DNA of 64,000 nucleotides from Eubacteriaceae bacterium (lineage in GTDB: Bacteria > Bacillota > Clostridia > Oscillospirales > Acutalibacteraceae), in NCBI GenBank assembly GCA_021770095.1, contig JAETRQ010000012.1, forward strand, positions 1 through 64,000, read 5' to 3'. The notes below the pieces were generated by a model. That model was not told where the DNA came from and made no database searches. It was given only the letters and a program-made list of their open reading frames with translations. Position 1 is the stretch's first letter. Each line of letters opens with the position of its first letter. Position numbers and translations under genes: made by a program. Positions 31,637 through 40,469 of this stretch are shown one piece after another.

Positions 31637-32563
31637 ATGTCCGATAATGCCAGTCCGCTCCAGTGGACAGGCAACAAAGGGTGTATATACACCACAATTG
31701 ATGCATTTATGCCACCGCATAAAACCTATATTGAGCCTTGTATGGGAAGTGCGGAAATTTTCTTGAGAAAGAAACCGACAGAAAGAGAAATTCTCAACGA
31801 TTATAACGGCGATTTGGTTAAGTTTTTCAGAGTGCTGCAAAGCTCTCAAAAACTTGCTTTTTTACTTGGGCGTTTGTATTTTTCTTTCAATTCGGAACAG
31901 ATTTTCAAAGAAAACAAAATGCTCTTAAAAGGAGTGCCGAATATCCTTGATGATGTAACCGATACGGCACTGAAAATCGAAAATGCTTCGTGGGAAGATA
32001 TAAAACTCGCAGTTGCATTTTTTGAAAATCAGACTTTCAGTTTCAGTTCAACAGGCAAAACCTTTGCCATTGACCGAAGAGATATGACAAGGAAATTCGG
32101 CAGATTAGCGGCAGCTTGCACAAGACTGCGAGATGCTATTATTCTGCATAGGGATTATAAAGATGCAATACTTTATGCTGCAGGCCCAAACACCTTTATA
32201 CTGCTTGATCCTCCGTATAAGGATACGGAGAAGTATTATCAAAAGTCCAATTTTGATGGTGAACAGCACGAGATATTATTTCAATTCATGTATGACCTTC
32301 ATGTGAAATATGAGGGTAAATGCAAATTTATAATCACCTACAACAATAATCCGTTTATCGTTGAACTTGCCGAAAAATACGGCTTTTACACCTATGTGCA
32401 GAAAAGGCTCCATAATATGAGACAAGGAACAAATCCCGGCGAGATGTATGAGGAATTGCTCATTGCAAATTATGATTTGTTGGCACAGGCTAAAGAGAAC
32501 GGAAAAACATTGATGGAAGAAACAAGGCAGATTTCCTTGTTTGATTTCAAATACGATTATTAA
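31637..32563 (+). CDS. Adenine-N6 DNA methyltransferase (Dam/D12 class)
   Basis: A 308-residue D12-class enzyme. The SAM-binding segment PLQWTGNKGCIYTTIDAF with IEPCMGSAEIFL is at the N-terminus, followed by REILNDYNGDLVKFF, and the catalytic motif is ILLDPPYKDTEKYY (near residue 187). The C-terminus contains a short target-recognition region. No endonuclease gene is adjacent, so it is an orphan, likely used against recipient restriction. The ATG at 31637 is chosen behind GGGGGGTGAGG. Confidence 0.93.
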   Translation: MSDNASPLQWTGNKGCIYTTIDAFMPPHKTYIEPCMGSAEIFLRKKPTEREILNDYNGDLVKFFRVLQSSQKLAFLLGRLYFSFNSEQIFKENKMLLKGVPNILDDVTDTALKIENASWEDIKLAVAFFENQTFSFSSTGKTFAIDRRDMTRKFGRLAAACTRLRDAIILHRDYKDAILYAAGPNTFILLDPPYKDTEKYYQKSNFDGEQHEILFQFMYDLHVKYEGKCKFIITYNNNPFIVELAEKYGFYTYVQKRLHNMRQGTNPGEMYEELLIANYDLLAQAKENGKTLMEETRQISLFDFKYDY

Positions 32564-32574
32564 AGGAGAAAAGT

Positions 32575-32802
32575 ATGAAATTTGATGTAAGAATCAAAAT
32601 TGATGTGCCCGATGAAGTGGCAGATACACTCGGAATTGATGAAGATTCCGTGTTAGAGTCTTACTACGAAAACGGATATATTTATATCCGCAAGGTAGAC
32701 GATGATGAAATTGAAGAATTAACCCATGAGGATGATTGTGACGAATGCGAGGATTGCGCAATGCTGTGTCCGCATTGTCAGCATTGTATCCTTGACGATT
32801 AA
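32575..32802 (+). CDS. Small acidic cysteine-rich protein
   Basis: A 75-residue protein whose first 40 residues resemble an AbrB-type or antitoxin fold (FDVRIKIDVPDEVADTLGI, GYIYIRKVDDDEI), and whose tail has a CDECEDCAMLCPHCQHC cluster, probably binding zinc. It starts 11 bp after dam and precedes an AbrB protein. Confidence 0.6.
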   Translation: MKFDVRIKIDVPDEVADTLGIDEDSVLESYYENGYIYIRKVDDDEIEELTHEDDCDECEDCAMLCPHCQHCILDD

Positions 32803-32813
32803 GGAGGCGTAAA

Positions 32814-33122
32814 ATGAAGATTTTAAGAATTCTCGGAAAGAGAGGCAGAGTCACCATTCCTTTTGAAATCAGAGAAATTGTTGGTTTCGGATATAACGAT
32901 GTGCTGTCCTTCACAGTGAATGATGAAGATACAGTTACTATCAAAAAGGAAAGAATCTGTGACAATAACTGTCCGAAATATAATCTGTCCCCTGCTGATA
33001 TGAGAGATGAGGATACGCTGAAAGAGTTTATTGACCGGCTCCCATCATCCAAGCAGAGAGAAGTGCTTGTTCATTTGTCTTTGAAATGGGCGGCGAAGAA
33101 CGGCGGTGCTGTCAATGCCTGA
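32814..33122 (+). CDS. AbrB/MazE/SpoVT-type DNA-binding protein
   Basis: A 102-residue protein whose N-terminal 45 residues are a swapped-hairpin AbrB domain (LGKRGRVTIPFEIREIVGFGYNDVL then FTVNDEDTVTIKKE). The middle has two cysteines (CDNNCPKY) and the C-terminus is helical. It is likely a dimeric transcription regulator of the element. AAGGAGG precedes the ATG; the end overlaps the next gene by 8 bp. Confidence 0.8.
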   Translation: MKILRILGKRGRVTIPFEIREIVGFGYNDVLSFTVNDEDTVTIKKERICDNNCPKYNLSPADMRDEDTLKEFIDRLPSSKQREVLVHLSLKWAAKNGGAVNA

Positions 33123-33837
33123 TTATGTACCGTTTTACAGACATTCACTCAACAATGCAAGGCATTGCAATGAGGTTGAACTGTGGCGAAACAGCCATGA
33201 GGCAAACATTGATTGCAAAAATGCAATTGAGAATGCGATTGCTGAATATTATGAAGATAATCATTTTGATTCTGAATGTGCAGATGAAGTTATTAAAGAA
33301 TTCGGATTTGACCGTGTAAACTTTATTCTTCGGTATAATTTAAAAAAGTCACAGGATGATGCAAGATTTTCCGAAGAAAACAGAGAATGGGGTAAAAGGT
33401 TATGCGCTCCCGACAGTAATATGCGAACTGATTATTTAATCAATGATCATCCCGTATTAGTGAATGCTTTTATTGACAGAGTGAGAAGTAAATGGGCAAA
33501 ATTAAATCTGTTTGACAGTTCACACTGTGACGATAAAACAGGCGTTGATCTTGAAGGTAAGATACTTGTTATCAGTCCGTCAAGATTGAATGATAAATAT
33601 AAAACACCTGAGGATCAGCTCTTTATGGCTACAGATGGTTTTGGCTGTTCTCCTTCTGCAGGCGGCAGAGCCGTGTATGGATATTTTCTTAAAGACGATG
33701 AACACTGCCGTTGGAACAGGGATGCATTTATCGGCATTCTTAAAGATGAATATGTTCCCGATTGGGTGAAAGAAAAAATGAATATTTCAGAAAATGCCGC
33801 TGAGCCTGTAGAGGACAGCGGTATTTCCATGTCATAA
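33115..33837 (+). CDS. DUF3849-like ICE protein with Met-ended tail
   Basis: A 240-residue protein. The first 75 residues (PDYVPFYRHSLNNARHCNEVELWRNSHEAN..., CKNAIENAI) match the small helical DUF3849 domain found in Clostridial ICE proteins. The rest contains DFLEGKILVISPSRLND-like and GCSPSAGGRAVYGYFL strands; the latter block is common in phage and ICE proteins annotated as DUF3849/antirestriction associated. The C-terminus is EPVEDSGISMS. I start at ATG 33115 rather than GTG 33106; neither has a strong ribosome binding site. Confidence 0.65.
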   Translation: MPDYVPFYRHSLNNARHCNEVELWRNSHEANIDCKNAIENAIAEYYEDNHFDSECADEVIKEFGFDRVNFILRYNLKKSQDDARFSEENREWGKRLCAPDSNMRTDYLINDHPVLVNAFIDRVRSKWAKLNLFDSSHCDDKTGVDLEGKILVISPSRLNDKYKTPEDQLFMATDGFGCSPSAGGRAVYGYFLKDDEHCRWNRDAFIGILKDEYVPDWVKEKMNISENAAEPVEDSGISMS

Positions 33838-33850
33838 AGGGGTGGATGTT

Positions 33851-34531
33851 ATGAGAGTCAAGATTTATCAGATAAATTCTGACAGAGATAGCAATAGAGT
33901 TAGATTATTCGGCTATGACAGTTTGCAGAAATTTCAAGGTAGTTCGGATGTTGATTCAAGCATATATGATGAGGTGTTTAATGCGGAAATTGAAAATTCT
34001 CTGCCTGAAGATGTCTTTATCAAATTCAACACCGAAATGCATCCCCTTTTCAGAGGGCATTCTTTGAGTGTCAGTGATGTTGTAGTAACACCGCAGGGTG
34101 CATTTTTTTGCGATAACTTTGGTTTTAAGAAAATTGATTTTGATGAATCAAAAACGCAAAAGCCCGACAATCTCATGCGTGTTGTTTATGTAGAGCCGAA
34201 TAGACCAGCTTATGAAACGGAAATCAGAACTTCACTTGAAGCTTTGCAAAAAGCAGTCGGCGGATATATAGAGGTTGTTTATAACGATGATGATACAATT
34301 ATAATTTGTAATGAAGAAGGTAAACTTCAAGGATTGCCCGGCAACCGTCATCTCGATAACGGCACTTCAATTATAGCAGGCTCATTTTTCATTATAGGTG
34401 ATGATGGTGAAGAATTCAGATCACTGACTGATGAAGAAACAGAAAAATATGTAAATAAATATTCACAACCTGAAGAAATATCGGATGAAGAAGTACAGGG
34501 TGATATGGGATGTACTTTTATTACGATGTAG
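33851..34531 (+). CDS. YodL/DUF3846 domain protein
   Basis: A 226-residue protein. The N-terminal 115 residues fit the YodL-like domain (VKIYQINSDRDSNRVRLFGY, then GHSLSVSDVVV and FFCDNFGFKKIDF). The C-terminal part fits DUF3846 (RVVYVEPNRPAYETEI, AVGGYIEVVY, ICNEEGKLQGLPGNR, IAGSFFIIGDDGE). Both domains are common in ICE and phage cargo of Firmicutes with no proven function. GGGGTGG precedes the ATG at 33851. The tail is acidic and ends CTFITM. Confidence 0.75.
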   Translation: MRVKIYQINSDRDSNRVRLFGYDSLQKFQGSSDVDSSIYDEVFNAEIENSLPEDVFIKFNTEMHPLFRGHSLSVSDVVVTPQGAFFCDNFGFKKIDFDESKTQKPDNLMRVVYVEPNRPAYETEIRTSLEALQKAVGGYIEVVYNDDDTIIICNEEGKLQGLPGNRHLDNGTSIIAGSFFIIGDDGEEFRSLTDEETEKYVNKYSQPEEISDEEVQGDMGCTFITM

Positions 34532-34553
34532 AGTATAATGGAGGTAATAAACT

Positions 34554-34937
34554 ATGGCAAAAACTAATAACAAAGCCAAAACGAATAAGGTGAAAACACC
34601 ATATATCAAGGCATCAATTGACAATATCACAGATGGCAACACAAACCTTAAGGCTTATGCAACTGCAACCATCGGTGGTTCATTTGTCATTACAGGGATC
34701 AGAGTCTGTGACGGCAAAAACGGATTGTTTGCACAGATGCCTCAGCGTTCTTTTACTGATAAAAATGGTAAAACGCAGTATCGTGAAACTTTTTATCCTA
34801 TAACTGCCGAAGCTCGTGAGAATCTGAATGAGGCTGTTGTCAATGCTTATGAGAATGAAATTGCACAGGCACAGGATGACGGTGAAGATTTTGAAGAGAT
34901 TGATGACGAGGATGAGGGGCTTTCGCCTTCTATGTAA
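34554..34937 (+). CDS. SpoVG family protein with Met-ended tail
   Basis: A 127-residue SpoVG-like protein: NLKAYATATIGGSFVITGIR and GLFAQMPQRSFTDKNGKTQYR followed by FYPITAEARENLNEAV are diagnostic. SpoVG binds DNA and RNA and acts as a global regulator in Firmicutes; copies on mobile elements are common. This one has a basic N-terminal extension (KTNNKAKTNKVK) and an acidic tail ending GLSPSM. AGGTAATAAAC precedes the ATG. Confidence 0.88.
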   Translation: MAKTNNKAKTNKVKTPYIKASIDNITDGNTNLKAYATATIGGSFVITGIRVCDGKNGLFAQMPQRSFTDKNGKTQYRETFYPITAEARENLNEAVVNAYENEIAQAQDDGEDFEEIDDEDEGLSPSM

Positions 34938-34946
34938 ATAATTATC

Positions 34947-34974
34947 TGGACTTTTCTTAAGATTTGAATATACT
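34947..34974 (+). promoter_or_regulatory. Promoter TGGACT-16-TATACT
   Basis: TGGACT and TATACT with a 16-bp spacer, 24 bp upstream of the lipoprotein gene. The 15-bp stretch AATTATCTGGACTTT is identical in the promoter at 40418, so both may use one regulator. Confidence 0.5.
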
Positions 34975-34998
34975 GTGTGATTGAAAGGAGTAATCAAT

Positions 34999-35556
34999 AT
35001 GAAGAAATACAAAATAGCAAGAAGATTAATATTAGGAGTTTTGATGATTTCTGTTATATTGACTGCTTGCAGTCAAAACACAGTAGAAACAAATCAGGCA
35101 AAAACAGAATCCACAACGGTTACAACAACTGTTATGGCAGAATCAACAACAGAAGAAGAAGCAACGACCTCTGAATCTACCACAAATAAAAGTGATGATT
35201 CGGATACAACCGTAAGACCCAATGAGCAAAAATCAGCAGGTCAGACCACAACGAAAAAAGTAACAACTACGCAGAAACAAACCACTACTGAAAGGCAGAC
35301 AACCACTAAAAAAGTTACTACCACTCAGAAGCCGACCACTACCAAGAAAGTCACAACAACGGAAGCACCGTATTTTTGTGATGAAGGCGGTACACATCAT
35401 TCATGTGATGCAGGACCGATAGGTTGGGTAGATAGTTTTGATGAAGCCAAAGATAAAGCATTGAAATATGCAGGGGAAAATGGCGATTCGGGAAACTTTA
35501 GGGTAAAGCAATGTCTGTATTGCGGAAAATACACTGCGACAGTTACTTTTAAATAA
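34999..35556 (+). CDS. Thr-rich stalk lipoprotein
   Basis: A 185-residue lipoprotein (signal peptide, lipobox ILTAC). Residues 25-115 are a low-complexity Thr/Lys/Gln stalk with repeated TTKKVTTTQK units, which probably spans the cell wall. The C-terminal 60 residues form a small domain with CDEGGTHHSCDAG and a CLYCGKYTA pair, a probable metal or disulfide site. It starts at 34999 behind AAAGGAG. It precedes the surface adhesin, so it may be a surface factor for mating contact or exclusion. Confidence 0.75.
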   Translation: MKKYKIARRLILGVLMISVILTACSQNTVETNQAKTESTTVTTTVMAESTTEEEATTSESTTNKSDDSDTTVRPNEQKSAGQTTTKKVTTTQKQTTTERQTTTKKVTTTQKPTTTKKVTTTEAPYFCDEGGTHHSCDAGPIGWVDSFDEAKDKALKYAGENGDSGNFRVKQCLYCGKYTATVTFK

Positions 35557-35570
35557 TATTTCAATTATTG

Positions 35571-35599
35571 AAAGAGCCGGACTCTCCGGCTCTTTTTGT
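35571..35599 (+). terminator. Terminator after the lipoprotein
   Basis: Stem AAAGAGCCGGA with TCCGGCTCTTT and loop CTC, followed by TTG TTT. It is followed by leader B. Confidence 0.9.
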
Positions 35600-35611
35600 T
35601 TACAATTAAAG

Positions 35612-35685
35612 ATTGTTTTGCGTGACAGAATCGCAAAACAATACAATACAAGGTTATTGCCTTCTGCACGCAAAACTGCAGGAGG
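35612..35685 (+). promoter_or_regulatory. Leader RNA B, upstream of the adhesin
   Basis: First hairpin TTGTTTTGCG (35613) with CGCAAAACAA (35632). CCTTCTG (35660-35666) can pair with CAGGAGG (35679-35685), hiding the Shine-Dalgarno sequence. The loop of that hairpin, CACGCAAAAC, is a perfect complement of GTTTTGCGTG in the first hairpin, so the two stems are mutually exclusive with a third pairing. Confidence 0.65.
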
Positions 35686-35690
35686 TAAAT

Positions 35691-38600
35691 ATGAAGATTA
35701 AAAATTTTTCTAAAAAACTCATTTCAATGCTTATGGCATTGATGATTTGTTTATCGGCATTCCCGATAACTTCCTTTGCATCAACCTTTATTACCGATAT
35801 GAACAGTGATGCACAGTTTGGCGTTATCAGCGGAACACTCGATAAGTACGGACACGAAATGCACTACGCAAAATATGACGGAAAAACATATATCGTTTTT
35901 TGCGTGCAGTACGGAAAAACATCACCGAATGGCAGCACTTATGAATACGGAAAAGATTTTAAAAAGTATGTAAATCGTGAGGGTTCAACCTACGAGAAAA
36001 TTGCAGACTATATCGCATTCGGCTACACATTACAGCATGGTGACGGTTTACCAAACACAAAACAGGAATGGATTGATGCCTGTTGCACACAGCAGTTTGT
36101 ATGGGAAACACTTGGTGTAAATCCTACAAGGTCATCGTGGGACAGCACATATATGAGTGACAAATTGTATAAAGAGTGGTTGTCTGATACCGAAGATTTA
36201 ATTGACTTATACTATGATAAGCAAATTTCGTTTAACGGAACGACCAAGAATATTAATCTCGGTGGCTCTGCTACTCTTACAGATTCAAATGGTGTAATGA
36301 AATATTACCCATCGTTCAATAAAACGATTGACAAGGTAACATTTTCTCATACAAAGGGTGAAAATAAACTCACGATTACTGTTGCGGATAACTGTACAAC
36401 ACATTCTGTTAAATTTAATTCTGCATCACAGAAAATTTATAAAGGTTTACCAAATGGTGACAACTATGATGAAGATACCAATAACTATGTGTATTTTGAT
36501 TTTGAAAGCGGTAATATTCAGAATCTTATGTTTTCAAACCAAGCCGATCCGCAGTTTTTCTCGGTAAGTGTGAATGTTGAGTTTGGTAATCTCAAAATTA
36601 CAAAAACATCAGAAGATGAAATCATTAAGAATATTCCCTTTACAGTTAGAGGCAATGGCAAGACCTACAATCTCACAACAGACGATAAGGGTAATGCAGA
36701 ACTGAAAAATATTCCTGTCGGCACTTATCAGATTTATGAGGGCGAAATACTCAGATATGAGAAACAGGCAGTGAAATCCGTAACCGTTACAGACGGCAAT
36801 ACGGCTAATGTATCTTTTAAGAATGAGCTGAAAAAGGGCGATATTAAGATACAGAAAAATTCTGAAGATAAGATTGTAAAAGACTTCACTTTTAAGGTGA
36901 GTGGAAGTGACGGCAGTTCCTATTCCGCAAAAACAAACGGTGACGGTATTGCAACAATTACCGATGTTCCTGTTTATGACAGCAACAATAAAAAGATTGT
37001 ATATACAGTGGAAGAAACAAATATCCCTGTTCGCTATGTTACACCCGACGGTCAGACTGTAACGCTTGAAGCAGACAAAACCTCAACTTTGACATTCAAG
37101 AATGATTTGAAGAAATTCAGAGTTAAGGTTGTTAAGTCCGATATTGAAAAAGGACACGCTCAGGGTGATGCAAAGTTAAGCGGTGCAAAGTACGGCATTT
37201 ACAAAGGCGAACAGCTCATTGACACCTATTTCACTGACGATAACGCATCGTTTATAACAGATTATTATATCTGCGATACGGACTGGACTATCAGAGAACT
37301 TGAATCAAGCGAAGGTTATCTCGTTAATGATGAGGTTTACAAGGTCGGAGCTGATCCGAAGCTCTATACAGTTGAATACAACACCACAGCCAATGATGTT
37401 GTTGAACAGGTCTTAAAGGGCAAAATCGCAATCATTAAGCATACCAATGACGGTTCGACACAGATTGAAACACCTGAAAAGGGCGCAGAATTTCAGATGT
37501 ATTTGAAATCCGCAGGTTCATTTGTAAATGCAGATAAAGAGGAAAAAGATACCATTGTTTGTGATGAAGATGGATTCGCAAGTTCAAAGTTACTGCCTTA
37601 TGGTGTTTATACAGTGCATCAGACAAAAGGCTGGGAAGGCAGAGAAAAGATTAAGGACTTTGATGTCTATATTAACTCTGACGGCAAAACCTATAAATTT
37701 CTAATTAACAATGCTAACTTTGAAAGTTATATCAAAATCGTTAAGCTTGATGCCGAAACAGGCAAGCAGATAGCGTATGAGGGTGCAGGCTTTGAGATTT
37801 ACGATTCAGACGGACACCGTGTAAATATGCAGTTCACCTATCCCGAAGTAACAACAATCCACACATTTTATACCAATTCAGAGGGATATTTAATTACACC
37901 CGAAAAACTTCCGTATGGTGATTACACGCTAAAAGAGGTACAGGCTCCTTATGGGTATGTTTTGGATAAAACACCTATTCCGTTTACTGTAACACAGGAA
38001 AATCCATCAACAGACACAGGCGTAACCGTTGTAAAGGTTAAGGCGAGAGATATTGCACAGAAAGGCGTAATTGAAATCACTAAGACAGGCGAGATTTTCT
38101 CCTCTGTCGGTATGCTCGGCGGAGGATATATTGACGAGAACGGTAATGAGGTAACATTCCCAAACACTTATTTACCAATCTATGAAACAAGAAATCTTGC
38201 CAATGCAGTATTTCAGATTTATGCAGCCGAAGATATTATTACGCTTGATGGAACAGTAAGAGCAGTTAAGGGCGAACTTGTTGACGAAATTACAACAACA
38301 GAAAATGGTGCAAAGTCAAAGGAACTCTATCTCGGCAAATATACCGTGATTGAGAAAACGGCTCCCGACACATTCGTTAATGCCAATGAGCAGTACGATA
38401 TTGAACTGACTTATGCAGGTCAGGATGTTAAGGTAACATCAACTGCACTTTCCGCATTCAACGAAAGGCAGAAAGTATCTGTTTCTCTCTTAAAGGAATT
38501 ATCTCAGGATGAGAGATTCAAACTCGGAATGAATGATGAAATCTTATCTGTTCAGTTCGGTATTTTTGCAAATGAAGATATAACTACCGCTGATGGAACA

Positions 38601-39638
38601 ACTATTCCAAAAGATGCGTTAATCACTTATGGTAACTGTGATGAAAACGGCAAGCTCTCATTCAATTGTGATTTACCAATCGGATTTAAGTGGTATGCAA
38701 AAGAAATGGCAACAGATAATCACTATATCCTCTCTGATAAAAAGTATGAATTTACAAGCGAATATCAGGGACAAGATATTGAAACTATTAACATTGACTT
38801 AAACAATGGTGAGCCGATTATCAATGACTTTATCTACGGCATTATCAAGGGACTAAAAATTGACCGTGAAACTGAAAAGACCATTGAGGGTGCTTTATTT
38901 GGCTTATTCAATTCTGATGAAACTGAATTTACGGAAGATAAGGCTATCCTTACTGCATTATCTGACAAAGACGGCATATTCACTTTTGAAAATATCCCAT
39001 ACGGAAATTGGATTGTTAAAGAATTAAAGCCTGCTGAAAATTATCTCCCAAGTGATGATATTCACCATATTACTGTATCGGAAAACGAACAGATAATTGA
39101 AATCACAGCAGTTAATGACCGTATTCCTGAACTCAAGACTACTGCAACAGTAGATGGCAAAAAGGATGCAACAGCTAAAGGTGAAATCACCATTGAAGAT
39201 GTTGTTGAATACAAGCATCTTGTTCCCGGTAAAGAATACAAAATTATCGGTACGCTTATGGACAAATCTACAGGCAAGCCGTTTGAGATTGACGGAAAGC
39301 CTGTTACAAGTGAAGTAACATTCACACCCGAAAAATCTAACGGAACGGTTACTGTTTCATTTACCTTTGATTCAAGCGTAATCAAGAAAACAACTGATCT
39401 TGTTGTTTTTGAAACGCTCTACCGTGACGGCGTTGAAATCGCAGTACACGCTGATATTGATGATGAAGGTCAGACGGTTAAAATCAAAGTGCCTGTTCCC
39501 GAAAAGCCATCTACTCCGAAAACAGGAGATGACAGAAACTACAGCTTTTGGATCGGACTTGGTGCTATTGCTATCGGCGGTGCAATATCCGCAGTAATCC
39601 TCAAGATTAAGTCAAAGAAAGACGAGGGCGAGGATTAA
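35691..39638 (+). CDS. Thioester/Cna-B type LPXTG-like surface adhesin or pilin
   Basis: A 1315-residue secreted protein. After the signal peptide (to about residue 33, SFAST) comes a TQXA thioester domain: HYAKYDGKTYIVFCVQYGK with a Cys near 72 and ACCTQQFVWETLG with the Gln partner. Several SpaA/Cna-B-like beta domains follow (FGNLKITKTSEDEI, KGDIKIQKNSEDKI, IKIVKLDAETGKQ, GVIEITKTGEIF and others), then a VaFE-type ester-crosslink repeat (EDVVEYKHLVPGKEYKI to TDLVVFETLY). The C-terminus is PSTPKTGD near residue 1272, a membrane helix and a charged tail, a sortase motif of the x-P-x-T-G form. It probably anchors cell-cell contact during mating; the class B sortase at 43486 may process it. 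Confidence 0.9.
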   Translation: MKIKNFSKKLISMLMALMICLSAFPITSFASTFITDMNSDAQFGVISGTLDKYGHEMHYAKYDGKTYIVFCVQYGKTSPNGSTYEYGKDFKKYVNREGSTYEKIADYIAFGYTLQHGDGLPNTKQEWIDACCTQQFVWETLGVNPTRSSWDSTYMSDKLYKEWLSDTEDLIDLYYDKQISFNGTTKNINLGGSATLTDSNGVMKYYPSFNKTIDKVTFSHTKGENKLTITVADNCTTHSVKFNSASQKIYKGLPNGDNYDEDTNNYVYFDFESGNIQNLMFSNQADPQFFSVSVNVEFGNLKITKTSEDEIIKNIPFTVRGNGKTYNLTTDDKGNAELKNIPVGTYQIYEGEILRYEKQAVKSVTVTDGNTANVSFKNELKKGDIKIQKNSEDKIVKDFTFKVSGSDGSSYSAKTNGDGIATITDVPVYDSNNKKIVYTVEETNIPVRYVTPDGQTVTLEADKTSTLTFKNDLKKFRVKVVKSDIEKGHAQGDAKLSGAKYGIYKGEQLIDTYFTDDNASFITDYYICDTDWTIRELESSEGYLVNDEVYKVGADPKLYTVEYNTTANDVVEQVLKGKIAIIKHTNDGSTQIETPEKGAEFQMYLKSAGSFVNADKEEKDTIVCDEDGFASSKLLPYGVYTVHQTKGWEGREKIKDFDVYINSDGKTYKFLINNANFESYIKIVKLDAETGKQIAYEGAGFEIYDSDGHRVNMQFTYPEVTTIHTFYTNSEGYLITPEKLPYGDYTLKEVQAPYGYVLDKTPIPFTVTQENPSTDTGVTVVKVKARDIAQKGVIEITKTGEIFSSVGMLGGGYIDENGNEVTFPNTYLPIYETRNLANAVFQIYAAEDIITLDGTVRAVKGELVDEITTTENGAKSKELYLGKYTVIEKTAPDTFVNANEQYDIELTYAGQDVKVTSTALSAFNERQKVSVSLLKELSQDERFKLGMNDEILSVQFGIFANEDITTADGTTIPKDALITYGNCDENGKLSFNCDLPIGFKWYAKEMATDNHYILSDKKYEFTSEYQGQDIETINIDLNNGEPIINDFIYGIIKGLKIDRETEKTIEGALFGLFNSDETEFTEDKAILTALSDKDGIFTFENIPYGNWIVKELKPAENYLPSDDIHHITVSENEQIIEITAVNDRIPELKTTATVDGKKDATAKGEITIEDVVEYKHLVPGKEYKIIGTLMDKSTGKPFEIDGKPVTSEVTFTPEKSNGTVTVSFTFDSSVIKKTTDLVVFETLYRDGVEIAVHADIDDEGQTVKIKVPVPEKPSTPKTGDDRNYSFWIGLGAIAIGGAISAVILKIKSKKDEGED

Positions 39639-39976
39639 TGAAACGTGCATATATCTGCAGCCCTTTAAGCGGTGATATTGAGGGAAATATTAAAAAAGCA
39701 ATTGCTTATGCGAAATTTGTATATGACAGATGTGAAATGATTCCAATTGTTCCTCACCTTAAGGCATTGGTATTTGATGATACCGAACCGAAACAGAGGG
39801 AACTCGGTATTTCTATGTCATTAGATGAATTAATGACAACGAGTGATATTTGGATTTTCGGTGACGATTGGACTTCTGGCATGGAAGAAGAAATCAAGAC
39901 AGCCGATGGTTTTTCAAAAGACAGACACCCTGTCACAGATGAACAGTGTGAGGCAATACTGAGAATATACGGTTAA
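39638..39976 (+). CDS. DUF4406/DUF7768-like nucleoside 2-deoxyribosyltransferase-fold protein
   Basis: A 112-residue protein with a YICSPLSGDIEGNIKKAIAYA start, a MIPIVPHLKAL segment and SDIWIFGDDWTSGMEEEI. These match small nucleoside 2-deoxyribosyltransferase-fold (DUF4406-type) proteins common on phages and ICEs, where the Glu in the second block could be the nucleophile. Substrate unknown. It overlaps the adhesin stop by one base. Confidence 0.75.
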   Translation: MKRAYICSPLSGDIEGNIKKAIAYAKFVYDRCEMIPIVPHLKALVFDDTEPKQRELGISMSLDELMTTSDIWIFGDDWTSGMEEEIKTADGFSKDRHPVTDEQCEAILRIYG

Positions 39977-39998
39977 CCAAAATATAATAAAAATTTAA

Positions 39999-40060
39999 GG
40001 CTGTTTTGCGTGGGCAAAACGGCTTTATATATGCCTTCTGCTCACGCACAGTTTAGGAGG
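39999..40060 (+). promoter_or_regulatory. Leader RNA C, upstream of the VirB2-like gene
   Basis: GGCTGTTTTGC (39999) pairs with GCAAAACGGC (40014). CCTTCTG (40034-40040) can pair with the AGGAGG at 40055. The loop CTCACGCA complements TGCGTG of the first stem. Same plan as leaders B and D. Confidence 0.6.
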
Positions 40061-40066
40061 TATTTA

Positions 40067-40405
40067 ATGAAAATAACAAAAAAGCAATTTGCAATTTTTG
40101 CAGTTGCATTAGTATTAATTTGTGCATTTACCGCAACAACTGTGTTTGCTGCGGGAGATGTTGCAAGTGCAATTGAAGGAACTTGGAATGCAGCCAAATC
40201 ACAGATAAAAACTGTTGTAAATAATGTTGTATTCCCGGTCGTCGACATGGTGCTTGCTATTCTTTTCTTTGTTAAACTCGGTACAAGCTACTTCGATTAT
40301 AAGAAACATGGACAATTTGAAATGACAGCGCCGGCAATTTTATTTGCTTGTCTTATTTTTACTATGACAGCTCCAATGTATATCTGGGGCATTGTAGGTA
40401 TGTAA
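40067..40405 (+). CDS. VirB2-like/DUF3852 conjugal membrane protein
   Basis: A 112-residue protein with a signal-like N-terminus (cleavage probably after TTVFAA), a short soluble stretch, and two transmembrane helices (FPVVDMVLAILFFVKLG and PAILFACLIFTMTAPMYIW). It is of the size and type of VirB2/TrbC pilin-like subunits, and matches the DUF3852 proteins found at this position in Clostridial ICEs. It precedes the other T4SS genes. The ATG at 40067 is chosen after AGGAGG in leader C. Confidence 0.75.
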   Translation: MKITKKQFAIFAVALVLICAFTATTVFAAGDVASAIEGTWNAAKSQIKTVVNNVVFPVVDMVLAILFFVKLGTSYFDYKKHGQFEMTAPAILFACLIFTMTAPMYIWGIVGM

Positions 40406-40417
40406 ATAATAATTATC

Positions 40418-40445
40418 TGGACTTTCAGCCTTGATTTAATATAAT
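40418..40445 (+). promoter_or_regulatory. Promoter TGGACT-16-TATAAT
   Basis: TGGACT and a perfect TATAAT with a 16-bp spacer; the AATTATCTGGACTTT stretch is identical to that at 34941. In the transcript CTTTCAGCC (40422-40430) can pair with GGCTGAAA beside the AGGAGG at 40456, which would mask the ribosome binding site of the next gene. Confidence 0.5.
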
Positions 40446-40469
40446 AAAATTTGAAAGGAGGCTGAAAAC

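Noticed and set aside
35230-35360. CRISPR-like short repeats
   Set aside because: The ACC/ACT-rich repeats are codons of the Thr-rich stalk of the lipoprotein; there are no spacers of constant size.
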